A DNA stretch of 64,000 bases from Obscuribacter phosphatis_A. Its GTDB lineage: Bacteria; Cyanobacteriota; Vampirovibrionia; Obscuribacterales; Obscuribacteraceae. Both the position numbers and the translations under genes were made by a program. Below the pieces are notes generated by a model. It was not told where the DNA came from and searched no databases. It saw only the letters and a program-made list of their open reading frames with translations. The stretch spans positions 87,985 through 151,984 of the forward strand of contig JAFLCK010000010.1 in the NCBI GenBank assembly GCA_017303615.1. The letters are read 5' to 3'. This document shows positions 16,763-24,632 of the stretch, in pieces (position 1 is the stretch's first letter; every line of letters starts with the position of its first letter).

Positions 16763-18082
16763 ATGCCAAGAGTCGCAAACAAAAGGACATACCTCGACCC
16801 AATCCACCAGGACATAGTTCTGGACAGAGATAAGCCGGCGGAGAGACTCGTTGTCGACCTGATTGATGCTGTTGAATTCCAGAGATTGCGCCGCATTCAT
16901 CAACTTGGCGTTTCCTACTTCACTTTTCAAGGCGCCGAAGGTTCGCGCTTTACCCACTCTGTGGGCGTCATGCATGTCGCCCATCGCCTCTGCGATATTC
17001 TCGCCAGCCGCCAACCGCAAGCCGAGAGTCAGAGAGCTTTGATACTGGCTTCGGCGCTATTGCACGATGTGGGACATGGACCCTTTTCACATGTCACTGA
17101 AAAAATTCTGGGCTATGACCACGAAGACTGGTCTTGCAAGGTGATCTCGGGTGATACGCAAGTGCGCGAGATACTCGACAACTTTAAAGAAGAGCCCGGT
17201 CTGGCAGACAAAATTGTCAAAGTGCTCAAGAAAACTTACACGCCTCATTATGTTTCGCACATTGTTTCGAGCCAGTTAGATTGCGATCGCTTCGACTATC
17301 TGCTTAGAGACAGCTATATGACCGGCACTGCCTATGGGCTCTTTGCCCTTAAGCGCATTTTGCGCTCTATGGAAATCGACGATGATGAGGACCGCCTGCT
17401 GGTGGTAGGTGAGAAAGGTCAAATTGCCGTTGAAGACTACCTATTTGCTCGCTACTCGATGTATGCGCAAGTTTATTATCACCGCAAGAACTTAGCGGCC
17501 CGCGCCATGTTGGGCAAACTAATCAAAAGAGCAAGATACGTACTGGAAGACAAAGACACCAAAATTTCCTTTATTGATGAACCCACCAGACTCTGGCTCA
17601 CAGGCGAGCATTTGACTGTCGATGACTATCTCAGCCTCGACGATGTGCAGTTCTTCTACCATATAAAACGCTGGCTCAAAGACAATGACCCGATTTTGGC
17701 CGATCTCTCTTACCGTTTTCTCAATCGCAAAATATTCAAAGCCAGCCGCATAAAGAGCACGGACAAAGCCGAGATAGACTCAATCGAAGCACAAGCTCGA
17801 AAAGCAGTGGCCTCGATCGGCTACGATCCAGACTATTACGTAGCCGTAGAGTCGACGGGCTTCCGTCCTTACGACTACTATCGCCCCGAAGAAGAGCACC
17901 CACAGACCAATATCATGGTCCGCACCGAATCTGGTGAAGTGAAGGAACTCTCGCAACTTAGTCTGGCCATAGAAGCCCTGGTCAAGGGCAACTATGAATC
18001 TTCTTGGCTCGTCTATCCACAAGAAGCCAGCGAGAAAATTTTAGAAATAAAAGAACCTGCATTGACTCATTCCAGAGTCTAA
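16763..18082 (+). CDS. HD-superfamily phosphohydrolase (YwfO/dNTPase-like)
   Basis: This cytoplasmic protein has the HD metal-binding set: RFTHSVGVMHVA (first His), LLHDVGHGPFSHV (HD pair), and DCDRFDYLLRDS (distal Asp). The flanking sequence (DAVEFQRLRRIHQLG before the first His, GPFSHVTEKIL after the HD) is that of the COG1078/YwfO group related to dGTPases and SAMHD1. Such enzymes hydrolyse dNTPs to deoxynucleosides and triphosphate, although the substrate of this branch is not settled. At 439 residues it is of normal length. The gene ends 23 bp before ffh and is probably co-transcribed with it. Confidence 0.88.
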   Translation: MPRVANKRTYLDPIHQDIVLDRDKPAERLVVDLIDAVEFQRLRRIHQLGVSYFTFQGAEGSRFTHSVGVMHVAHRLCDILASRQPQAESQRALILASALLHDVGHGPFSHVTEKILGYDHEDWSCKVISGDTQVREILDNFKEEPGLADKIVKVLKKTYTPHYVSHIVSSQLDCDRFDYLLRDSYMTGTAYGLFALKRILRSMEIDDDEDRLLVVGEKGQIAVEDYLFARYSMYAQVYYHRKNLAARAMLGKLIKRARYVLEDKDTKISFIDEPTRLWLTGEHLTVDDYLSLDDVQFFYHIKRWLKDNDPILADLSYRFLNRKIFKASRIKSTDKAEIDSIEAQARKAVASIGYDPDYYVAVESTGFRPYDYYRPEEEHPQTNIMVRTESGEVKELSQLSLAIEALVKGNYESSWLVYPQEASEKILEIKEPALTHSRV

Positions 18083-18105
18083 AGCACCTAATAGAGGAAA
18101 GGAAA

Positions 18106-19644
18106 ATGTTCGACAATCTCACAGACAAACTACACGGCGCTTTTCGCAGCCTCACAGGCAACGATAAACTCACCGCCGACAACATCGAAGACGCGATTCG
18201 CGAAGTAAGGAAATCACTTCTCGAAGCCGACGTCAGTTTGAAAGTGGTCAAAATTTTCATTTCAAATGTTAGACAGAAAGCTCTCGGCGCCGATGTCTTG
18301 ACGGCAGTTCGCCCCGACCAGCAATTCGTCAAAATAGTGCATGACGAGCTAGTCACCATTCTTGGTGGCGAACACAGCCCCCTCAATTATCAGGGCGACC
18401 CAGGCGTGATCATGATGGTCGGCTTGCAGGGCGCTGGTAAAACAACAGCCTGCGGCAAGTTGGCTTTCAAACTAAAAGAAGAAGGAGCCAAACCTCTATT
18501 GGTTGCCTGCGACGTGCAACGTCCTGCCGCCATTCACCAATTGCAAACTCTGGGCAAACAGATTGATGTGCCGGTTTTCGCCATAGAAGGCAATCAAGAT
18601 GTGCAAGAGATTGCCGAGCTAGCTGTCAAAGAAGCCAAAGAGAAAGGACTGAGCCCAGTTATCCTCGATACTGCCGGTCGCCTTCAGGTGGATACTCCCC
18701 TCATGGCCGAGCTTCTCATTATCGACCGCTTCCTCAAGCCGCAAGAAAAAATCTTGGTGGTAGACAGCATGACCGGTCAGGAAGCAGTCAACGTTGCCGA
18801 AACTTTCAACACCCAGCTCGACCTCACCGGTCTTTTGCTCACCAAGGTAGATGGCGATGCCAGAGGCGGCGCCGCGCTCTCAGTCAGAGAAGCAGTCGGC
18901 AAGCCGGTCAAGTTCATCTCCACCGGCGAAAAGCTGGAAAATCTGGAGACTTTCTATCCAGACCGCATGGCTAGCCGCATTCTCGACATGGGTGATGTGG
19001 TCTCTTTGGTAGAGCGTGCGCAAAAGAACATCGACGAGCGCGAAGCCACTGAAACTGTTATGGACATGCTCACCAAAGATCTCAACTTTGAGAGCTTTGT
19101 AAAAATGCAAAAGATGATGAAAGGCATGGGCCCAATGGGCGACATCATGAAAATGATGGGCTTCGGCGGCATGTTCGGCATTTCCACCGAGCAGCAAAAA
19201 CAGATTGCCGCCGAAGGCGAAGTAATGATGAGCAAGTATGAAATAGCCATCAATTCGATGACCAAGGAAGAACGCCGCAATCCTGACCTCATCGACTATA
19301 AACGCCGTCGCCGCATTGCCAAAGGCAGCGGGCTCAAGGACAACGAAATCGGCAAAATGTTGAACGACTTCCAAAAGATGCGCTCGGTTTTCGGCACCTT
19401 TAGACAGATGATGGCCGGCGGCGGCATGCCTGGTATGCCTGGTATGCCCGGTATGCCAGGTGGTTTCCCGGGCGGCATGCCCGGCGGTTTCCCAGGCGGA
19501 ATGCCGGGTGGCTTCCCAGGCGGTATGCCCGGTATGCCCCCCATGCCACCAGGTTTCCAGGGTATGCCCAGACCCGGCGCCAAGTCTTCAAGTGGTTATT
19601 CGGGCGGAGCCTTCTTTAACAAACGCAAGAAAAAGAAGAAATAA
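18106..19644 (+). CDS. ffh: Signal recognition particle protein Ffh
   Basis: Ffh binds SRP RNA and the signal sequences of nascent membrane proteins and, with FtsY, delivers ribosomes to the Sec translocon using GTP. The 512-residue protein shows the N domain (MFDNLTDKLHGAFRSL), the GTPase P-loop GLQGAGKTTACGKLA, DTAGRL, TKVDGDARGG, and a methionine-rich M domain (MQKMMKGMGPMGDIMKMM). The C-terminus is extended by a repeated GMPGGFPGG stretch and a Lys-rich end. The ATG at 18106 follows AGGAAAGG and matches the family start; a longer frame into the upstream gene was rejected. The tail repeats are coded by an imperfect tandem repeat near 19420-19560. Confidence 0.97.
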   Translation: MFDNLTDKLHGAFRSLTGNDKLTADNIEDAIREVRKSLLEADVSLKVVKIFISNVRQKALGADVLTAVRPDQQFVKIVHDELVTILGGEHSPLNYQGDPGVIMMVGLQGAGKTTACGKLAFKLKEEGAKPLLVACDVQRPAAIHQLQTLGKQIDVPVFAIEGNQDVQEIAELAVKEAKEKGLSPVILDTAGRLQVDTPLMAELLIIDRFLKPQEKILVVDSMTGQEAVNVAETFNTQLDLTGLLLTKVDGDARGGAALSVREAVGKPVKFISTGEKLENLETFYPDRMASRILDMGDVVSLVERAQKNIDEREATETVMDMLTKDLNFESFVKMQKMMKGMGPMGDIMKMMGFGGMFGISTEQQKQIAAEGEVMMSKYEIAINSMTKEERRNPDLIDYKRRRRIAKGSGLKDNEIGKMLNDFQKMRSVFGTFRQMMAGGGMPGMPGMPGMPGGFPGGMPGGFPGGMPGGFPGGMPGMPPMPPGFQGMPRPGAKSSSGYSGGAFFNKRKKKKK

Positions 19645-19799
19645 AGGGGATTTTTCTTCAAATTCTTCCGAATGTCTAAATTAGCGGCCGGTTGGGCGTT
19701 TCAGCCCTCAAACCCAGGTCAGACAGAGAACCAAGGCATGTCAAGTTGCGGAAGCTTAACAACATATACATTGAAGACATACGATGCGGCGGGACATAC

Positions 19800-19808
19800 T
19801 GGTAGAAT
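19800..19808 (+). promoter_or_regulatory. Candidate extended -10 promoter for rpsP operon
   Basis: TG-G-TAGAAT lies about 45 bases before the rpsP start in the 207-bp gap after ffh. An alternative pairing is TTGAAG (19771) with CATACT (19795) at 18 bp. Neither is verified. Confidence 0.35.
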
Positions 19809-19851
19809 TGCTATTTGCAGTCTTTTTAAATTAAATGGAGAAAGATAGTTC

Positions 19852-20106
19852 GTGGTTAAATTAAGGCTTAAGCGCGTCGGCGCCAAGAAAGCCCCTCACT
19901 ACAGAATCGTAGCCGTTGATTCCCGCATGAGACGCGATGGTATGCCCATCGAAGAACTGGGTTATTACAATCCTCGTTCCAAAGAGCTCAAAGTCAACAG
20001 GGAAGCGGTAGAAAAATGGATGAAAAACGGCGCCCAGGCAAGCGATACGGTAGCAAGCCTTTTAAAAAGGGACCAAGGCGCTTCGGCTCAAACAGCGGGC
20101 GCGTAA
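19852..20106 (+). CDS. rpsP: 30S ribosomal protein S16
   Basis: S16 is a small-subunit ribosomal protein needed for 30S assembly. The 84-residue sequence MVKLRLKRVGAKKAPHYRIV, then DSRMRRDG and ELGYYNPRSK, is diagnostic. It starts at a GTG with GGAGAAAGATAG upstream. It lies between ffh and khpA, the usual order in the bacterial rpsP region, although rimM, trmD and rplS are absent here. The last 91 bases also encode the N-terminus of the next gene in another frame. Confidence 0.97.
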   Translation: MVKLRLKRVGAKKAPHYRIVAVDSRMRRDGMPIEELGYYNPRSKELKVNREAVEKWMKNGAQASDTVASLLKRDQGASAQTAGA

Positions 20107-20363
20107 GACAGCCGGTCATCGATACGACCGCGCCTGAGGATCTGGCCGAGTACATACTTAAGGTACTAGCCAAAGACCCTGACGCACTACAGTTTGAGAG
20201 AGAACAGCTAAACCCGGGTCGCAGCCGTGTCAACGTCACCTGTGATCCGCTAGTGACAGGCCGCCTCATCGGCAAAGATGGACGGACCATCACTGCCTTG
20301 CGTTCACTTATCAGAGCCGCAGCCAGTCGCTACGGCAAGAGAGTAGACATCGAAGTCTCCTGA
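20016..20363 (+). CDS. khpA: KH-domain RNA-binding protein KhpA, extended N-terminus
   Basis: Residues from about 38 to 115 match KhpA: DLAEYILKVLAKDPDALQ, the GRLIGKDGRTITALRSLI loop containing the KH signature GKDGR, and a C-terminal GKRVDIEV strand. KhpA is a small cytoplasmic RNA chaperone, usually 75-85 residues and encoded just after rpsP. Here the only in-frame ATG is at 20016, inside rpsP, giving a basic extension (MDEKRRPGKRYGSKPFKKGP) of about 35 residues and a 91-base overlap in a different frame. No ATG, GTG or TTG occurs in frame between 20016 and the conserved domain. Either the extension is real or a rare start codon is used. GAAGCGG upstream could serve as a weak ribosome site. 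Confidence 0.85.
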   Translation: MDEKRRPGKRYGSKPFKKGPRRFGSNSGRVRQPVIDTTAPEDLAEYILKVLAKDPDALQFEREQLNPGRSRVNVTCDPLVTGRLIGKDGRTITALRSLIRAAASRYGKRVDIEVS

Positions 20364-20384
20364 GCCAATTAGGAGTTCTGCGAG

Positions 20385-20741
20385 TTGACTGAAGAAAAAT
20401 CAGATTCTGAGCCAGGATCAGACCTTTTACAGGCGGTCCTGGCTCGTTCTTTTATCTCGCAAGCTCAAGCCGACTTAGTCAAGCGCGACAGCGAAAACAC
20501 AGGCATGAGTATCGAAGAAGTCTTGCTAGCCAGACGCTGGATTACCGAAGAGCAATTGAGTGAATTGCAAGGCGGACAGAAAAGCAGCGAAGTAAGCAGC
20601 GCCTCCACCGGCTCGAAAAAACAAGTAGTGGACCGAGTGAGCGGCGGCATCATTCAGATGGGCGGATCGTCGGACGACTATGGCGAGAATCTGGCCCGTT
20701 ATCGCTCAATCATGCGCGATGTTCTAGGCAATGAACAATAA
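20385..20741 (+). CDS. Small protein with T2SSE_N/MshEN-like helical domain
   Basis: Residues 13-62 (LLQAVLARSFISQAQADLVK, then MSIEEVLLARRWITEEQLSE) resemble the N-terminal domain of type II secretion and type IV pilus ATPases (GspE/PilB/MshE). That domain in some cases binds c-di-GMP. The rest is a Ser/Gly-rich segment with a short C-terminal helix, and there is no ATPase. The protein is soluble and 118 residues long. It starts at TTG with AGGAG at suitable spacing, 21 bp after khpA, so it is probably the last gene of the rpsP-khpA unit. The function is not known. Confidence 0.65.
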   Translation: MTEEKSDSEPGSDLLQAVLARSFISQAQADLVKRDSENTGMSIEEVLLARRWITEEQLSELQGGQKSSEVSSASTGSKKQVVDRVSGGIIQMGGSSDDYGENLARYRSIMRDVLGNEQ

Positions 20742-20782
20742 CGACTAAGCAAAACAGCGTCGCCTTTAGTCTCTAATTAGCT

Positions 20783-22654
20783 TCAATTGAACTGAACAAG
20801 CAGTTCAGTGGCGGAGCGATCTACTCGCACCACCGCTGAAGCAGAGTTTGCTTCTAAGAGGGCACGAGCCAGAGCCAAACCCAGCCCTGGAGGTACAACC
20901 TTGTGTTCATCAATTTTTTGAAAAGGTTCAAAAAAGAGATCACATATAGATGGCGGAAAAAGCTTCTCGGGGGCAAGCAGTCTCACTGAAACAGCGGCAC
21001 CCTGTTGCACCAATAAAGTAATCTGACCATGCTTAACAAGCCTGACAAAGCAGCCGACTAATTTTCCCAAAGCCTGCACCAAACGATCGCTATCACCAAT
21101 AACGGTGGCACGGCAACCTTCAAAAACAATATTGACCTTGCGCTCTTCGCAAAGTTCCGAGAGATTATCGATTACATTATCAAGACAGTCCTCCAGACTG
21201 ACTTCGGCGCGATGCATCTCAAGATGCCCCGCCTTCAGTTTCTCAAGGTCGAGCAGATCGTTTATTAGTCCAATCAAAAGATCTGCTTTTGCCTCTGATC
21301 TTTTGGCTTCCGACACCACCCGCTCTTCCACCGGTCCATAAACACCGGCAGGCAGAAGCTGCAAAAAGCCGACTACCGAAGTAAGCGGTGTGCGCAGATC
21401 ATGACTGACCATAGCGACAAAGGCCTTCTTCATATTTTCCAAATCTATTCGTTCGCTAACATCAACCACAATTGCCAAATAACAATCACGTTCGCGTATC
21501 TTGAGTGAGACCAAGCCAAGCTCAAGACTAATTGTTCTAGCCGGTTCCCCCATAGTCTTAGCTTTGAGCAAAACGCGCTCTTTCCTAGACAATTCAGAAA
21601 AGTCTAGAGCGCCGACATTCTCCTCGGTAAAGAGCTCTAAAAACTGCTTACCGACTAAACCATTCTCCTTATTTCTCTTGGCTATAAACTCACCTTGAAC
21701 ATCAAATATATACTCAGCCTGTTCATTGGCATAATCAATCACATAAGCAGACTTTCCGCCTGCAGCCGAAATTATCAATAGCCCCACCGGTAGTTGCTCA
21801 ATAATGGTGCGAAACTCTTCCTCCGCTTCACGCACCATTCGCTCTTCGTAGCGCAGGCTCTCAGCCATTTCATGCATACCTTGATCTAACTCGGCGATTT
21901 CATCTCGCCCTTCCATCAGAGTATTGAGAGCATGGCCATCTTGCAAAAGCTCGGAATTCTCCACCAGTAGTTTGAGCCGATTGCTTATATTGCCGGTAAA
22001 GAGATAAACCACCAAGAGGGCTAGTAAAATATTGCCAGCGAGCCCAGAGAAAAGCAATAACCGGCTTTCATCTCGCCTCGCCTTGAGAACAGCCGGGCTT
22101 CTACTTTCAAGAGCCTTTTCCTGCTCAAGAAACTCCATCAAATCTTTTACCAGTCCCTCAAGCAGACCTTGCATGCGAGCCTGATGTTCCAAACCAATCT
22201 TCGCTGCGGCCTCAGGCTCTTCCACATCGATAATTTTTCTATACTCGGCGATGCGCTCCATTCCTTTGTTTACTTGCATTTCAATTTCGTTGAACAAAAC
22301 AGCCTGCTTAGGCTGATCTACTAAGACAGCCTTTACAGCAGCAAGCAACTGCGGAATCTTACCTTTCGCTTCTTCATAACGGGCAAGTTCAATAGCCTGA
22401 TGCTTGATTCCATATTTGGCCACGCCGTCGCCTGCAGCATAGAGATTTTGCATCAGACTATGGGCGCCGACTATGATGTTGCGCACTCTTTCCTGTCTCT
22501 TAGCCTCAGCCTCAGCTTCTTTAACAAGATAAATCTGCCAGGCAAAGAAAAGAGACTCAAGCAATAAGATAAAGATGGCAACCATTAAGCTCTTCGCAAA
22601 GAGCTTGGGCGAAAACAAAGCATCAACGCCACTGGAGCGGCTACCGTCAGACAC
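20783..22654 (-). CDS. Membrane histidine kinase with intact His but decayed ATPase domain
   Basis: The protein (about 623 residues) has an N-terminal membrane segment (LMVAIFILLLESLFFAW), a periplasmic helical sensor, a second membrane segment (LLLFSGLAGNILLALLVVYLF), HAMP-like and PAS-like regions, then a HisKA box FVAMVSHDLRTPL with His at about residue 418. The ATP-binding domain is eroded: the N-box reads ALGKLVGCFVRLVK without the Mg-binding Asn, and the DxGxG box is missing. Only PPGLGLALARAL remains as a G2-like motif. It probably cannot phosphorylate itself. The GTG start at 22654 overlaps the stop of the upstream kinase by 8 bases (GTGTCTGA) with GGGAGGGG upstream, which implies translational coupling. 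A longer frame to 22828 overlaps that gene and was rejected. Confidence 0.85.
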   Translation of the reverse strand: MSDGSRSSGVDALFSPKLFAKSLMVAIFILLLESLFFAWQIYLVKEAEAEAKRQERVRNIIVGAHSLMQNLYAAGDGVAKYGIKHQAIELARYEEAKGKIPQLLAAVKAVLVDQPKQAVLFNEIEMQVNKGMERIAEYRKIIDVEEPEAAAKIGLEHQARMQGLLEGLVKDLMEFLEQEKALESRSPAVLKARRDESRLLLFSGLAGNILLALLVVYLFTGNISNRLKLLVENSELLQDGHALNTLMEGRDEIAELDQGMHEMAESLRYEERMVREAEEEFRTIIEQLPVGLLIISAAGGKSAYVIDYANEQAEYIFDVQGEFIAKRNKENGLVGKQFLELFTEENVGALDFSELSRKERVLLKAKTMGEPARTISLELGLVSLKIRERDCYLAIVVDVSERIDLENMKKAFVAMVSHDLRTPLTSVVGFLQLLPAGVYGPVEERVVSEAKRSEAKADLLIGLINDLLDLEKLKAGHLEMHRAEVSLEDCLDNVIDNLSELCEERKVNIVFEGCRATVIGDSDRLVQALGKLVGCFVRLVKHGQITLLVQQGAAVSVRLLAPEKLFPPSICDLFFEPFQKIDEHKVVPPGLGLALARALLEANSASAVVRVDRSATELLVQFN

Positions 22655-24488
22655 CTTGCCCCTCCCGTAAAGGCAAACGAATCCAGAACAAACTGCCTTT
22701 GCCTTCTTCGCTCTCCACTCCGATTGCACCGTTGTGCCCTTCAATAATCGCCTTACAAATAGCCAAGCCAAGACCAGTGCCGCCTTTAGCTTTGGCGTCG
22801 CCTTCTTCGACTTGCTTATATGGCTCAAAGATCAAATCCAACTTTTCTTTTGGAATACCGCGACCCCGGTCAATCACAGCAATCTCGACACAGTCATTAC
22901 CAAGTCTGGTGGCGATAGTAACAACACCACCTTTCTCAGAAAACTTGACGGCATTGCTGGCAAGATTTACAAGCACCTGCACAATACGATTGGCGTCAGC
23001 ATAGACACTCAACTGACTGGGCGGCACTTCTAATTTCACCTTATACTTTTCAGCAAACATAGAAAGAGCGTTAAAGGTCCGCTCCAAAATCAAGTTAAGA
23101 GGAGTCAAGCATGGCTCCACATCTACTTTCCCGGTCTCAAGTTTGTCTAGATCAAAAAGATCATTCAAGAGAGTCAAGAGACGATCAATATTCATCTCCA
23201 TCTGCCGACAAGACTTATAAGCCTTGGGGCTAATCACACCCAAACGCCCCACCGAGAGCTTTGCCAGAAAATCGGAAATGCCTTTGAGCGGCTCTCTCAA
23301 CTGCTGACGCACCATAGAGACGAACTGTTCGCGCTCTCGCTCTAGAGCGAATCGCTCGCTTAGATTTTGCAAAACGAACATACTCTTGCGCTGCCCGCCG
23401 CTCACAAGGGCAATCTCGCGTCCGTCCAGTGGAAACTGGCCATCACGGGCCTGCCCTTGGTAAAGCTTGCCAAAAGTACCGACAGTCTTAGCAGCGCTCT
23501 CACCTGAGACAAAGTCTCGCAGCGGTTTTCCCACCATATGATGAGCCTTCTGTGAGAAGTCTCGCTCCACTTGCTCATTGACAAATTCAATTCGACTCTT
23601 ATCATCCAGAACAACAATACCGGTTGGCAGACTCTCCACCAAAAGACGCATGCGCTCTTCGCTGCTTTTATTGAGGCGCCGCTCTCTATCAAGCTTGCGG
23701 GCTGCATCTCTAAATACTTCATCAAGATAGGCAAGTTCGTCAGACCCGCCTACGGGTGGCAGCAAAGCACGATGCTCTCTAAATCTTTCAAAGTTATCTC
23801 GCATTGTGCTCATGCGCCTGGTAATTCGCCAGGTAAATAAGGCAAAAGCCGCCAGTATCGCCAAGACATTCAAGGCGAGAGTAAGATAGAGAACCTTCAG
23901 TGTGGTCTCTCTATTGACCTGGGCTTCAAGCGGCGAGCTGCTATCGAGGTTGCGGCATAAATGCAAAAGGGCAGAGACGTCTCTGACCAACTCTTTCACA
24001 TTTGGTTGTATCTGCGCTCTGCGGTCACGCCATTCCTGCAGAGAGCGCTCATCTTCTAAACTGTTCTGCAGACTTTCGATCTTGTCCATCACCGGCAAAC
24101 AGACATTGATGTTGCGCTCGATACTGTTCAGCAAGGCGATGGCTGCCTGATTATCGGGCATCTCATCTTTGAGAAAGTGCACCTGTTCTATTGCCTGCCT
24201 ATGACTGCTCTGACTGGAACTCTCACCCTGCCCTTGCAAAGCCTTTGCCAGACGACCTAGCCCATCGCCGGTGTAATAGACTGTCAGCATTAGACTATCG
24301 GCGGTAGCGCTCACCTTGCGCGCCCGCTCCATGCGGTCGGCGGCTGCTTCGGCCTGCCCAAGCAACCACAAAAGACCAGCACCGATTGCCAGCTGTCCAA
24401 GCAAAAGCAAAAGGACGAGCGCTAACCCCTGTTGGCTTATGCCCCACCTAACGCCCGAGGAACCTGTACCAGCCGCCGCCTTTGCCAA
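22647..24488 (-). CDS. Membrane histidine kinase homologue lacking the phospho-acceptor His
   Basis: The layout is two transmembrane helices (about residues 22-42 and 193-215) around a periplasmic helical sensor, then HAMP, a PAS domain (VESLPTGIVVLDDKSRIEFV), a HisKA-like helix pair and a full HATPase domain. The H-box reads FVSMVRQQLREPL: Gln 395 stands where the phosphorylated His should be. By contrast, the ATPase boxes are good: NLASNAVKFS, DRGRGIP, FEPY, and GGTGLGLAICKAI. The protein should bind ATP but cannot carry the phosphoryl group on this helix. It is paired with the overlapping downstream kinase, which shows the opposite defects. The start is a TTG with poor support and could lie downstream. 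It diverges from a receiver/Ser-Thr kinase gene. Confidence 0.85.
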   Translation of the reverse strand: MAKAAAGTGSSGVRWGISQQGLALVLLLLLGQLAIGAGLLWLLGQAEAAADRMERARKVSATADSLMLTVYYTGDGLGRLAKALQGQGESSSQSSHRQAIEQVHFLKDEMPDNQAAIALLNSIERNINVCLPVMDKIESLQNSLEDERSLQEWRDRRAQIQPNVKELVRDVSALLHLCRNLDSSSPLEAQVNRETTLKVLYLTLALNVLAILAAFALFTWRITRRMSTMRDNFERFREHRALLPPVGGSDELAYLDEVFRDAARKLDRERRLNKSSEERMRLLVESLPTGIVVLDDKSRIEFVNEQVERDFSQKAHHMVGKPLRDFVSGESAAKTVGTFGKLYQGQARDGQFPLDGREIALVSGGQRKSMFVLQNLSERFALEREREQFVSMVRQQLREPLKGISDFLAKLSVGRLGVISPKAYKSCRQMEMNIDRLLTLLNDLFDLDKLETGKVDVEPCLTPLNLILERTFNALSMFAEKYKVKLEVPPSQLSVYADANRIVQVLVNLASNAVKFSEKGGVVTIATRLGNDCVEIAVIDRGRGIPKEKLDLIFEPYKQVEEGDAKAKGGTGLGLAICKAIIEGHNGAIGVESEEGKGSLFWIRLPLREGQGV

Positions 24489-24530
24489 GAAATCGCCCCA
24501 AAATACTGCTCTAGCCGTGCCCTCGGGAAG

Positions 24531-24536
24531 TATAAT
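24531..24536 (+). promoter_or_regulatory. Candidate -10 box in the divergent kinase/regulator gap
   Basis: TATAAT stands 97 bp before the receiver-kinase ATG, in the gap between it and the histidine kinase operon. No clear -35 was found. On the other strand TATTAT overlaps it and could serve the kinase operon. Confidence 0.3.
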
Positions 24537-24632
24537 ACAGCCCTCAACCGGGTACTACTTATTAGGCAGCAAATAGAATGGCAAAGTAGCCAAGAGACCT
24601 CAGGAAAAACAAGAGTAGCCGAGAGAAGCCGA

